From: Chloroflexota bacterium
Lineage (GTDB): Bacteria; Chloroflexota; Dehalococcoidia; SM23-28-2; RBG-16-64-32
Assembly (NCBI GenBank): GCA_022565075.1
Contig: JADFKG010000015.1
Coordinates: 1 to 20,347 of the forward strand
Direction: 5' to 3'
DNA length: 20,347 nt
The translations under genes were made by a program, and so were the position numbers. How positions within the stretch are numbered: position 1 is the stretch's first letter; each line of letters starts with the position of its first letter. The notes under the pieces were generated by a model that saw only the letters and a program-made list of their open reading frames with translations, searched no databases and was not told the DNA's origin. This document shows positions 14,224 through 20,347 of this stretch, one piece after another.

Positions 14224-15462
14224 ATGCTTTCTGTCACACGGCTGCTGAACGGGACGGCTACCTCCGCCGACGCCCTTCGCTACGGGCGGAGCTCGGCGCG
14301 GCTGCCGTCGCACCTGCTTCATTTCTCGGAGGACAAGAAGCCGGTCGTCGTCTGGAACGTCACGCGCCGCTGCAACCTCCACTGCATGCACTGCTACGCG
14401 GATTCTCACGACCGCGAGTATCCCGACGAACTTACGACCGACGAAGGCGTCGCGCTCCTGGACGATCTTGCGTCGTTCGGCGCGCCATCTGTTCTTTTTT
14501 CCGGCGGCGAACCCCTGTTACGTCCCGACCTGTTCGCGCTAGTCGAGCACGCACGGGAGCGCGGGCTGCGCTGCGTGCTCTCCACCAACGGCACTCTGAT
14601 CGATGAAGAGGCCGTCCAGCGGATCGTCGCTGCTGGCTTCTCCTACGTGGGTATCAGCTTCGACGGCATCGGACGCTTGCACGACAAGATCCGGGGGAAG
14701 CTGGGTGCGTTTGACGCTTCACTCAAGGCCCTGCGGCTGCTGCGCGACGCCGGCATGCGAGTCGGCCTGCGCTTCACCGTTCACCGCAAGAACGTTAAGC
14801 AGCTGCCCCTGATCTTCGACCTCCTGGAGGAAGAGGAGATCGACCGCTGCTGCATCTATCACCTGGCGTACGCTGGCCGCGGCGACCGAGTCCGTAAATA
14901 CGACCTGGCGCCGGCCGAGACGCGCGCCGCGGTGGAATACGTCTTCGACCGCGCTCAGTCGTTCCATGAGCGAGGCCTGGACAAGGAAGTGCTCACGGTG
15001 GGCAACCATGCTGACAACGCTCTTCTCTGGATGCGAGTCTGTCGCCAGCAGCCCGAGCGAGCGGACGAGGTCTGGCAGATGCTGGCCTGGAACGGCGGCA
15101 ACCAATCGGGTGTCGCCATCGCCTGCGTCGATCCCGTTGGCGCCGTTCACATCGATCAGTTCTCGTGGGGCCACACCCTCGGCAACGTTCGCGAACGCCC
15201 GTTCAGCGCCATCTGGGCCGATCTGTCGGAGCCGCGGCTGGCAGCGCTTCGCGAGAGCCCGCGTCCGATAGCCGGCCGGTGCGCTTCCTGCCGCTTCATG
15301 CCGATCTGCAACGGCAACCTGCGTGCGCGCGCCGAGAGCTATTTCGGCGACTTCCTTGCGCCGGACCCCGCCTGCTATCTGACGGACGCTGAGATCGGCT
15401 TCGATCCCAATGCAACGGGCGCCGATCAATGGACGGTGCCAGTGCAGGAGACCGCCACGTGA
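14224..15462 (+). CDS. nirJ: NirJ-like radical SAM/SPASM enzyme (heme d1 or heme biosynthesis)
   Basis: A 412-aa radical SAM enzyme. The SAM-binding [4Fe-4S] motif is C50-x3-C54-x2-C57 (TRRCNLHCMHCYAD), followed by the FSGGEPLLRPD SAM stretch, STNGTLID, GISFDGIGRLHDKIRG and LRFTVHRKN. A C-terminal SPASM-type Cys set (GRCASCRFMPICNGNLRARA, then ACYLTDAEIG) would bind a second cluster. The whole layout, including WNGGNQSGV and GHTLGNVRERPFSAIWAD, agrees with NirJ, which removes propionate side chains during heme d1 synthesis. The closely related AhbD decarboxylates iron-coproporphyrin III to heme. With no nirS in view, either role is possible. It acts in the cytoplasm on a siroheme-derived tetrapyrrole. 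Confidence 0.85.
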   Translation: MLSVTRLLNGTATSADALRYGRSSARLPSHLLHFSEDKKPVVVWNVTRRCNLHCMHCYADSHDREYPDELTTDEGVALLDDLASFGAPSVLFSGGEPLLRPDLFALVEHARERGLRCVLSTNGTLIDEEAVQRIVAAGFSYVGISFDGIGRLHDKIRGKLGAFDASLKALRLLRDAGMRVGLRFTVHRKNVKQLPLIFDLLEEEEIDRCCIYHLAYAGRGDRVRKYDLAPAETRAAVEYVFDRAQSFHERGLDKEVLTVGNHADNALLWMRVCRQQPERADEVWQMLAWNGGNQSGVAIACVDPVGAVHIDQFSWGHTLGNVRERPFSAIWADLSEPRLAALRESPRPIAGRCASCRFMPICNGNLRARAESYFGDFLAPDPACYLTDAEIGFDPNATGADQWTVPVQETAT

Positions 15463-16622
15463 CTGACCCGCGCGAGACGGCCGAGGCACGGCGCACCGCT
15501 AACGACCGCAAGCTGCCAAGGATCGACCTCAACCAGTCTCCGTTTACGGTCGCCTGGGAGATCACGCGTGCCTGTGCCCTCGCCTGTCTGCATTGCCGCG
15601 CGCAGGCGCAGCCGAAGCGCGACCCGCGCGAGCTGACGACCAAGGAGGCGCTGAACGTCATCGACCAGATCCGCGCCGTCGGTGATCCGATTCTCGTCGT
15701 CACGGGCGGCGACCCGCTGATGCGCCCGGACGTCTACGAGCTGCTTGAGTACTCTGTTTCGGTTGGCCTGCGCACGTCTCTCGCTCCTACGGCGAGTGCT
15801 CTCGTCACGCCCCGCAACCTGGCGCGTATACGCGGCGCGGGCGTGCGTCGCGTCGGGATCAGCCTGGACGGCCCCACGCCCGCCGTGCACGACCGCTTCC
15901 GTGGCTTCTCCGGCTCCTTCAAGCGGACGATGGAGGTCGTTCAGCGGGTCGCGGACGCTGGGCTGGCACTGCAGGTCAACACGACGGTCACACGCCACAA
16001 CCTCTCGACGCTCAAGGCGCTGCCGGAGCTCATCGCGGCCGCCGGCGCCGTTCAGTGGAGCGTCTTCTTTCTCGTACCTACCGGTCGCGGTCGCGTCGAG
16101 GACATGATTTCGGCGGAGCAGCATGAGGACGTCTACAACTGGCTGTGCGATATATCCCGCTCCGCGTCCTTCGACGTCAAGACGACGGCGGGGCCCGCCT
16201 ACAGGCGGGTCGCGATTCAGCGGGCGCGCGCCGAGGGCGGCGAAGGACACCTCGCCGGGGCCGGATACCGGTTCCAGGACAGCCTGAACCGCCCGATGAT
16301 CGGCATCAACGACGGCAACGGGTTCGCCTTCATCTCGCATACGGGTGACGTCTGCCCGTCCGGCTTCCTGCCGCTGGCCGGCGGCAACGTGCGTGAACGG
16401 CCGTTCGCGGAGATCTATCGCCACGCCCCGCTCTTCCGGGAGCTCCGGGATCCCGATCTGCTGAAGGGAAAGTGCGGCGAATGTGACTTTCGCATGGTCT
16501 GCGGCGGCAGCCGCGCCCGGGCGTACGCCGTCACGGGGGACTACCTGGCTCCCGATCCATCGTGCGCCTACGAACCGGGGGCGGCCGGGGAGCGCCCTAC
16601 CGGGTCGCCGCACGGCGCCTGA
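15459..16622 (+). CDS. Second radical SAM/SPASM enzyme, AhbD/NirJ2-like (TIGR04053 type)
   Basis: A 387-aa enzyme. The SAM-cluster motif is C39-x3-C43-x2-C46 (TRACALACLHCRAQAQ), then VVTGGDPLMRPD, SLDGPTPAVHDRFRG and NTTVTRHN. SFFLVPTGRGR-like sequence (WSVFFLVPTGRGRVEDMIS) is typical of the TIGR04053 branch. The C-terminal SPASM Cys (CPSGF, GKCGECDFRMVCGGSRARA, PSCAYEP) would hold an auxiliary cluster. I chose GTG 15459, which overlaps the previous stop as GTGA with AGGAG about 9 nt upstream; an in-frame ATG at 15429 lies inside the previous gene. Pairing with NirJ suggests a two-step tetrapyrrole modification, but TIGR04053 members also occur near peptide-modification genes. Confidence 0.82.
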   Translation: MTDPRETAEARRTANDRKLPRIDLNQSPFTVAWEITRACALACLHCRAQAQPKRDPRELTTKEALNVIDQIRAVGDPILVVTGGDPLMRPDVYELLEYSVSVGLRTSLAPTASALVTPRNLARIRGAGVRRVGISLDGPTPAVHDRFRGFSGSFKRTMEVVQRVADAGLALQVNTTVTRHNLSTLKALPELIAAAGAVQWSVFFLVPTGRGRVEDMISAEQHEDVYNWLCDISRSASFDVKTTAGPAYRRVAIQRARAEGGEGHLAGAGYRFQDSLNRPMIGINDGNGFAFISHTGDVCPSGFLPLAGGNVRERPFAEIYRHAPLFRELRDPDLLKGKCGECDFRMVCGGSRARAYAVTGDYLAPDPSCAYEPGAAGERPTGSPHGA

Positions 16623-16631
16623 CAGCCACCA

Positions 16632-16659
16632 CCGGGAGTGCTCCTATTCTGGACTCCGG
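16632..16659. terminator. Possible bidirectional hairpin between convergent genes
   Basis: CCGGGAGT (16632-16639) pairs with ACTCCGG (16653-16659) with one bulged G, between the stop codons of two convergent genes. It lacks a clear T-run, so the call is tentative. Confidence 0.3.
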
Positions 16660-16670
16660 CCCTTCGATTC

Positions 16671-17330
16671 TCAAACGATCCGGTGCCGCGCTGCGAAGAC
16701 GACTGCCTCGAGCTTGCTGTGCACGCCCAGCTTCGTTAACACGTGGTCGATGTGGTTGCGCACCGTCGTGGCGCTGATCCCCATCACCCCGGCGATCCTC
16801 GCGTTGTCCAGGCCAGTGGCCAGCAGCCGCAGCACCTCTGACTCTCGCGGCGTCAGCCGCCCGCGAGGATCCTCCCCGTCCCGGTGGCCCGAAGTCTGTG
16901 ACGCTTCCAGCAGCCCGCGTTGCACCTCCAGCTGCGATCGCCGCGCCTCGCTGACATCCCTGAACATGTGCACGGCCAGCGTCGATCGCGCGCGCTTCCC
17001 CTTCAGGACGACGATGCTCACGTTGAGCAGGCGATGGCTGCCAGACGAGGTCTTCGCCATCACGTCGTAGCTCCTCGACGTGCGCCCGCGGCGCGCTCGC
17101 TGAAGCACCTCGCAGTTCGGGCCGCAATCGGCGTGCTCGCAGTAGTCCTGGCCGCCGATCACCTCATAGCACTTGCGGCCGAGCACTTCGTCCTCTCGAA
17201 AGCCGAGGATCCTGGCCGCGGCGCCGTTCCAGAACACGATGCGCTCTTCCTCGTCGACGGCGAACACGCCGTCCTCAGTTCGCTCGAACGCCTTCAGGTG
17301 CTCTCGTGGCTCGCGCGCCTCCGTCTTCAC
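16671..17330 (-). CDS. PAS-LuxR transcriptional regulator with a cysteine cluster
   Basis: A 219-aa cytoplasmic regulator from GTG 17330. A PAS domain covers about 12-125 (EDGVFAVDEEERIVFWN, then ARILGFREDEVLGRKCYEV) and a LuxR/GerE helix-turn-helix covers about 158-217 (LTPRESEVLRLLATGLDNARIA, TTVRNHIDHVLTKLG). Inside the PAS domain four Cys fall close together: Cys54, Cys64, Cys69 and Cys73 (CYEV, DYCEHADCGPNC), a pattern that could hold an Fe-S cluster or redox switch. No receiver domain is present, so the PAS itself senses. Upstream in-frame starts to 17474 exist, but they would cover the divergent promoter region and palindromes. It is divergent from the diiron gene and convergent with the radical SAM genes. 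Confidence 0.85.
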   Translation of the reverse strand: MKTEAREPREHLKAFERTEDGVFAVDEEERIVFWNGAAARILGFREDEVLGRKCYEVIGGQDYCEHADCGPNCEVLQRARRGRTSRSYDVMAKTSSGSHRLLNVSIVVLKGKRARSTLAVHMFRDVSEARRSQLEVQRGLLEASQTSGHRDGEDPRGRLTPRESEVLRLLATGLDNARIAGVMGISATTVRNHIDHVLTKLGVHSKLEAVVFAARHRIV

Positions 17331-17380
17331 ACACCGGATGTTAGCGCCGTCCGGCAACGTTCGAATAGGGCCGAACGACC

Positions 17381-17394
17381 TTTTCGCCCGAAAA
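17381..17394. promoter_or_regulatory. Palindrome TTTTCG-CC-CGAAAA, candidate operator
   Basis: Perfect 6-bp arms around a 2-bp spacer in the region between the divergent PAS-LuxR regulator and diiron gene. Its centre is 44 bp from a second 6-2-6 palindrome. Confidence 0.5.
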
Positions 17395-17424
17395 AATGAT
17401 GCAAATGCCTCATGCGTGCCTATC

Positions 17425-17438
17425 TTAGCGGGCGCTAA
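17425..17438. promoter_or_regulatory. Palindrome TTAGCG-GG-CGCTAA, candidate operator
   Basis: Perfect 6-bp arms around a 2-bp spacer, 60 bp before the diiron ATG. A third TTAGCG half-site lies at 17341-17346, next to the regulator start. The placement suits autoregulation and control of the divergent cassette, by the PAS-LuxR protein or another dimeric regulator. Confidence 0.55.
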
Positions 17439-17498
17439 ACTAACCACGACACGCGGTCCTCCGTTCAATTGCACCTCGTGGGTGGAAAGGATTCGACG

Positions 17499-18590
17499 AT
17501 GGTTAGCCCGGTAACGGACACGATCTACAACAGCGATCAGAAGGAGTACATCGAAGGGTTAAACAGAGGCACCTTCGACCTCCAGTGGCTCAAGGACGAA
17601 CGCCCAACGTTTGGGGTACACGCCAAGCCCAGGAACCCGAAGCGCGGGCTAACGCTGCAAGACATCAACGCCGCCTTCGCCGGCGAACCGGAAGACGCGC
17701 CGACCACGCGCGTGATGGCCCCCCGCGGTGCCGTTTACGACGATGACCTTCCGGACATGGGCTACACCTACAACGAGAAGTACCTCGTCTGGTCGGACAA
17801 CGTCGTCGCCCTGTACGAGGAAGCCACCGCCCGTCAGTGGAGCGCCACCCGCGACATCCCGTGGGACAAGCTGAAGAAGCTCCCGGAGGACATTGAGCGC
17901 GCCGAGTGCCAGATCGCCACGCTCCTCTCGGAGATCGAGATGATCGCCGCCGACTTCCCCGCCAAGTGGCTCTGGCAGATGAACCAGCACTTCCACGAAG
18001 TCAAGATGTTCCTTTGCACCCAGGCCATGGACGAGGCGCGACACCTGGAGGTCTTCCGCAAGCGGGCGCTGGCCAACGGCGGCGGCCTCATGCACTGCCT
18101 CACCGGCACGGAGCAGTTCCTGAAGACCATCCTCCACGCACCCACCTACGTCCAGGGCTCCTTCCTCATGCACATCCTCGGTGAAGGGATCGTCCTCGAC
18201 ATCTTCCGCGGCGGCGAGTTCCTCGCCCAGAACGAGACGGAGAAGGAGATCTACCGGCTCTGCATGCAGGACGAGGCTCGTCACGTCTCTTACGGGACGA
18301 TGCACCTCAAGTACTACCTGGAGAACCACCCCGATCGCGAGAAGGCCCTCGCAGAAATGCACACCCTGGCGGACGTCGCCGAGCTGGGCATCCCCGGCTT
18401 CCTCACCAACCCCTTCATCATCGAGCCGCTGGCCGTCCTCATGGGTGGCGGCGTCAAGCACATCGACCAGGGGATGGACGCGGTCAGGCTCATCTGGGGC
18501 CGCATGCGCGAGGAGTACCTGAGCCGCTGCGAGCTGGCCGGCATGGACCGCCGCGCTCGCACCAGAATTCCCGCCGAGGCGCCGTACTAG
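17499..18590 (+). CDS. Ferritin-like diiron oxygenase-type protein
   Basis: A 363-aa soluble protein with the diiron carboxylate pattern of R2/bacterial multicomponent monooxygenase-like folds: Glu145 or Glu147 (LLSEIEM), E179-x2-H182 (MDEARHLEVF), Glu229 (HILGEG) and E259-x2-H262 (QDEARHVSYG). The spacing of about 30 residues within each pair fits a four-helix bundle. It may oxidise an organic or lipid substrate with O2, but the substrate is unknown. ATG 17499 has GGAAAGG upstream; a TTG at 17469 is less likely. It is the first gene of a cassette with an SCP2-like protein and a ferredoxin, which could supply substrate binding and electrons. It is related to AurF/R2lox-like families only in general fold. 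Confidence 0.8.
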   Translation: MVSPVTDTIYNSDQKEYIEGLNRGTFDLQWLKDERPTFGVHAKPRNPKRGLTLQDINAAFAGEPEDAPTTRVMAPRGAVYDDDLPDMGYTYNEKYLVWSDNVVALYEEATARQWSATRDIPWDKLKKLPEDIERAECQIATLLSEIEMIAADFPAKWLWQMNQHFHEVKMFLCTQAMDEARHLEVFRKRALANGGGLMHCLTGTEQFLKTILHAPTYVQGSFLMHILGEGIVLDIFRGGEFLAQNETEKEIYRLCMQDEARHVSYGTMHLKYYLENHPDREKALAEMHTLADVAELGIPGFLTNPFIIEPLAVLMGGGVKHIDQGMDAVRLIWGRMREEYLSRCELAGMDRRARTRIPAEAPY

Positions 18591-18639
18591 TCACCGAGCG
18601 ACCGCGACAAGCCGATACCGGCAGGCAAGGAGACGGACG

Positions 18640-19086
18640 ATGAAATTCCCGACAGTCGAATGGTTCGAGGCCCTGGAGAAGCAGGCCGAGAAGAACAGCG
18701 ATACCTTCCGCAGGCTCGGGTTCTGCGAAGCTGCAGTCGGCGTCAAGGTGCTCGCTGCTGAGAACGGTCAGACACGAGACCGCTCTTTCCTGCTCACCTT
18801 CAACAGCTACTCCTGCAACTCCGTCGAGGAAGTCGACAACATTGAGCAGGCCGCCGACTTCGTGATGGAAGCGAACTTCGGCACCTGGAAAGAGATGATT
18901 GAGAACATCACCGCCAACGGTGGCGCCGACCTGAGCCACACCCTCAACTACCTGGTGATGCCGGGAGTGCCCATGAAGGTCACCTCCCATGACCAGCTCA
19001 AAGACGACGTCTTCTCCCGCTTCATCAGCACCTTCCAGGAGTTCTTCGACGGGGCCCAGCACGTCGAGACGGAGTTCTCCGGGTAG
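18640..19086 (+). CDS. SCP2 sterol-carrier-like protein
   Basis: A 148-aa cytoplasmic protein with AAGGAG at 18627-18632, 7 nt before the ATG. It begins KFPTVEWFEALEKQAEKNSDTF, a pattern common in SCP2-like proteins that sit beside redox enzymes. The middle has the FGTWKEMIENITANGGADLSHTLN stretch that resembles the SCP2 substrate-pocket region. The end (DQLKDDVFSRFISTFQEFF) is helical. SCP2 folds bind fatty-acyl chains or other hydrophobic ligands. Its place between a diiron protein and a ferredoxin suggests it presents a hydrophobic substrate to the diiron enzyme. No signal peptide or membrane segment is seen. Family assignment is by pattern memory and moderately sure. Confidence 0.7.
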   Translation: MKFPTVEWFEALEKQAEKNSDTFRRLGFCEAAVGVKVLAAENGQTRDRSFLLTFNSYSCNSVEEVDNIEQAADFVMEANFGTWKEMIENITANGGADLSHTLNYLVMPGVPMKVTSHDQLKDDVFSRFISTFQEFFDGAQHVETEFSG

Positions 19087-19108
19087 AGCCGAGGGCAGGA
19101 GAGTAGCA

Positions 19109-19399
19109 GTGACGTTGGCCGAACGTCGCCCCGGCGGACCGCCTCCCAAGGAGGTGTCCAGCGGTCGCTACATGATCACGGACGACTGCACGAGCTGCGG
19201 CGTCTGTGAGTATATGTGTCCCCAGGACGCGATCAAAGAGGCGCCCAACCGGTTCGTCATCCGCCGTCACCTCTGCGACGGCTGCGCCGAATGCGTCCCC
19301 TACTGTCCCGTGCGGGCGATCGTTCCCGCCGCTGAGTTCGCCGCCCGCCAGCAGGAGACCCGCACGGCTCAGCTCCGCAGAATCCTCAAGCGCGACTAG
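19109..19399 (+). CDS. 2[4Fe-4S] ferredoxin
   Basis: A 96-aa ferredoxin with two canonical motifs: C27-x2-C30-x2-C33-x3-C37-P and C56-x2-C59-x2-C62-x3-C66-P. Each would bind a [4Fe-4S] cluster. A Pro-rich N-terminus (10-15) and a basic helical tail (AQLRRILKRD) flank the core. GTG 19109 is set by AGGAG at 19097-19101; an internal ATG (MITDDC) would remove the first 21 residues. It follows the SCP2-like gene by 22 nt, so it is the likely electron donor of the diiron protein. Its last 27 bp recur exactly at 20214-20240, in a decayed copy. Confidence 0.92.
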   Translation: MTLAERRPGGPPPKEVSSGRYMITDDCTSCGVCEYMCPQDAIKEAPNRFVIRRHLCDGCAECVPYCPVRAIVPAAEFAARQQETRTAQLRRILKRD

Positions 19400-19441
19400 C
19401 GAACCGCCCACGCCTTGAACGCCATAGAGCACAGCACACAA

Positions 19442-19491
19442 AGGGCCGATGGTCACGCGGCTTGCGTGACTATCGGCCCTCTTGTTCGTTT
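19442..19491 (+). terminator. Strong intrinsic terminator after the ferredoxin
   Basis: A 17-bp stem (19442-19458 with 19464-19480) has one G-T pair and a 5-nt GGCTT loop. A T-rich stretch (CTTGTTCGTTTGTT) follows. It ends the diiron/SCP2/ferredoxin transcript and separates it from the next gene. Confidence 0.88.
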
Positions 19492-19545
19492 GTTACGGGG
19501 TTCACAATGTCAATAGGCGAACCGTGTAGAGAGGAAAGTGAAGCA

Positions 19546-20139
19546 ATGAAGAGCAAAACAATTCTGAAGCTGATAGCTACGGGTCTACTGATTTTGGCGG
19601 CGACCGTCTTCCTGGCCGCCTGCTCAGGTCCCGCTGACGAAGACCCCGGGCACACAGATGCCGCTGCCGCGCACCTTGATGACGATGCCGACAGCAACGG
19701 GACCCACGACCTGGACAGCGACTCGGACGCCGATCACGCCGACTCCGATGACCCAGATGCACTGGCGTACCTGGAAGTGGCCCCGAAGGACTCGCTGTTC
19801 CTCGTCGACATGTCCCAGTTGGCGTTCACACCGAGTGTAATCGAGGTCAAGGCGGGAGAAGTTATCGAGATCGCTATTCAGAACTCCGAAGCGACCCTCC
19901 ACGACTTCACAATTGACAAGGTCGACGCCGATGTCCACATCTCTTACCTGGGTGGGACCGGGCAGCACGCCCACGAGGAGCAGGCGAAGGCCTCCGATGT
20001 CCACTTCGCGCTGACAGAAGCCGGCAGCGGCATCGTTCACCTGAAGATCCATGAACCCGGCGAGTACGTGTTCTACTGTTCGGTTCCCGGACACCAGGCC
20101 GGAGGGATGGAAGGGAAGTTGATCGTCACGCAGGATTAG
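19546..20139 (+). CDS. Cupredoxin lipoprotein with His/Asp-rich linker
   Basis: A 197-aa lipoprotein. ATG 19546 starts a typical signal (MKSKTILKLIATGLLILAA) with lipobox LAAC and lipidated Cys26; upstream in-frame starts fall in the terminator. The linker (about 30-72) is packed with Asp and His (HTDAAAAHLDDDADS, HADSDDPDA), suitable for metal binding. The cupredoxin domain (75-197) has a complete type 1 copper set: His119 (LHDF), Cys178, His183 and Met188 (CSVPGHQAGGM). An inserted stretch (HISYLGGTGQHAHEEQ) carries more His. It should act outside the membrane as an electron carrier or copper-handling protein. No partner enzyme is adjacent. Confidence 0.88.
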   Translation: MKSKTILKLIATGLLILAATVFLAACSGPADEDPGHTDAAAAHLDDDADSNGTHDLDSDSDADHADSDDPDALAYLEVAPKDSLFLVDMSQLAFTPSVIEVKAGEVIEIAIQNSEATLHDFTIDKVDADVHISYLGGTGQHAHEEQAKASDVHFALTEAGSGIVHLKIHEPGEYVFYCSVPGHQAGGMEGKLIVTQD

Positions 20140-20150
20140 CGTCATCGCAG

Positions 20151-20240
20151 GTGGACGGATCGTCCTCGTCGGTGGGGTTCGCCTTCCGTCAGTAGGACAA
20201 CCGGAAGGCTGAACTCCGCAGAATCCTCAAGCGCGACTAG
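20151..20240 (+). pseudogene. Decayed copy of the ferredoxin C-terminus
   Basis: The frame ending at TAG 20238-20240 reads GFAFRQ, stop, DNRKAELRRILKRD. It aligns residue for residue with EFAARQQETRTAQLRRILKRD, the end of the ferredoxin at 19109-19399, with TAG in place of one Gln. The last 27 bp (20214-20240) are identical to 19373-19399. Weaker similarity with small indels reaches back to about 20151. The Cys motifs are gone. Confidence 0.75.
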
Positions 20241-20251
20241 TTCGGACGGAC

Positions 20252-20347
20252 TTAGCGGCCAGCGCGTCCGTTGAACTCCATAACCTTCCGCGCCTTCAGC
20301 CGCAGCGAGACGGAGTCCTCGCCCACCGTCGTCTCGACATAACGCTT
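20252..20347 (-). CDS. 3' end of an unidentified convergent gene
   Basis: An open frame enters from the right edge and ends at TAA 20254-20252 (31 codons seen: KRYVETTVGEDSVSLRLKA, then RKVMEFNGRAGR). Codon third positions are strongly GC-rich, which supports real coding. The basic, beta-like C-terminus is too short to name a family. Confidence 0.55.
   Translation of the reverse strand, partial: KRYVETTVGEDSVSLRLKARKVMEFNGRAGR

Noticed and set aside
15426..16613. 395-codon minus-strand frame opposite the second radical SAM gene
   Set aside because: The plus-strand frame has clear SAM and SPASM cysteine motifs; the antisense product is Arg-rich with no motif.
17649..18461. 270-codon minus-strand frame opposite the diiron gene
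   Set aside because: The plus strand encodes two ExxH motifs with correct spacing; the antisense frame has no recognisable domain.
19462..19545. N-terminal extension of the second cupredoxin
   Set aside because: It would begin inside the terminator hairpin, and the lipoprotein signal with ribosome site starts at 19546.

Overview
The window comes from a high-GC bacterium. Lipoproteins with D/G/T-rich linkers, a Tat-exported molybdoenzyme, a DosS/DosR-like two-component pair and a diiron/SCP2/ferredoxin cassette are compatible with Chloroflexota or a relative. That placement is inference; no phylogenetic marker is present.

Left part (1-6974, all minus strand): a compact operon, read right to left. 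It encodes a 91-aa protein of unknown function, a 1158-aa Tat-exported molybdopterin catalytic subunit, a 417-aa four-cluster Fe-S subunit, a TorD-type assembly chaperone, a heme-b gamma subunit and the start of a membrane protein cut by the window edge. The alpha and beta subunits closely resemble, from memory of the family, the extracytoplasmic nitrite oxidoreductase (NXR) of Nitrospira/Nitrospina/anammox bacteria. The complex should interconvert nitrite and nitrate outside the cytoplasm; the direction cannot be read from sequence.

Middle (6975-9680): a recombination zone. A complete tyrosine recombinase (7422-8339) is followed by an inverted repeat, three 11-bp repeats and a 47-bp 3' fragment of a tRNA-Lys gene (8509-8555) that lacks its 5' half. 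This is the signature of one end of an integrative element. By its orientation, the recombinase and probably the NXR operon lie inside the element. To the right are two broken genes: a truncated GHKL ATPase and a frameshifted receiver-domain protein.

Right-middle (9787-16622, plus strand): a DosS-like single-GAF histidine kinase, probably on a leaderless transcript, overlaps its NarL/DosR-type response regulator. Next comes an intergenic region with a good match to the DosR-box consensus, then a co-directional group: a cupredoxin lipoprotein, a DUF1858-NnrS fusion (NO-related membrane protein), a previously easy-to-miss 43-aa coupled ORF, a NirJ-like radical SAM enzyme and a second AhbD/TIGR04053-like radical SAM enzyme. 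This looks like a NO/heme-d1 (or alternative heme) module under gas or redox control, although no nitrite reductase gene is in the window.

Right end (16671-20347): a PAS-LuxR regulator with a Cys cluster is divergent from a three-gene cassette (ferritin-like diiron protein, SCP2-like protein, 2[4Fe-4S] ferredoxin), with two 6-2-6 palindromes between them. A strong terminator follows, then a second cupredoxin lipoprotein with a His/Asp-rich linker. After that come a decayed copy of the ferredoxin C-terminus and the 3' end of a convergent gene leaving the window. Overall the window joins extracytoplasmic nitrogen-oxide redox chemistry, NO handling, tetrapyrrole radical SAM enzymes and their sensors around an integration site.
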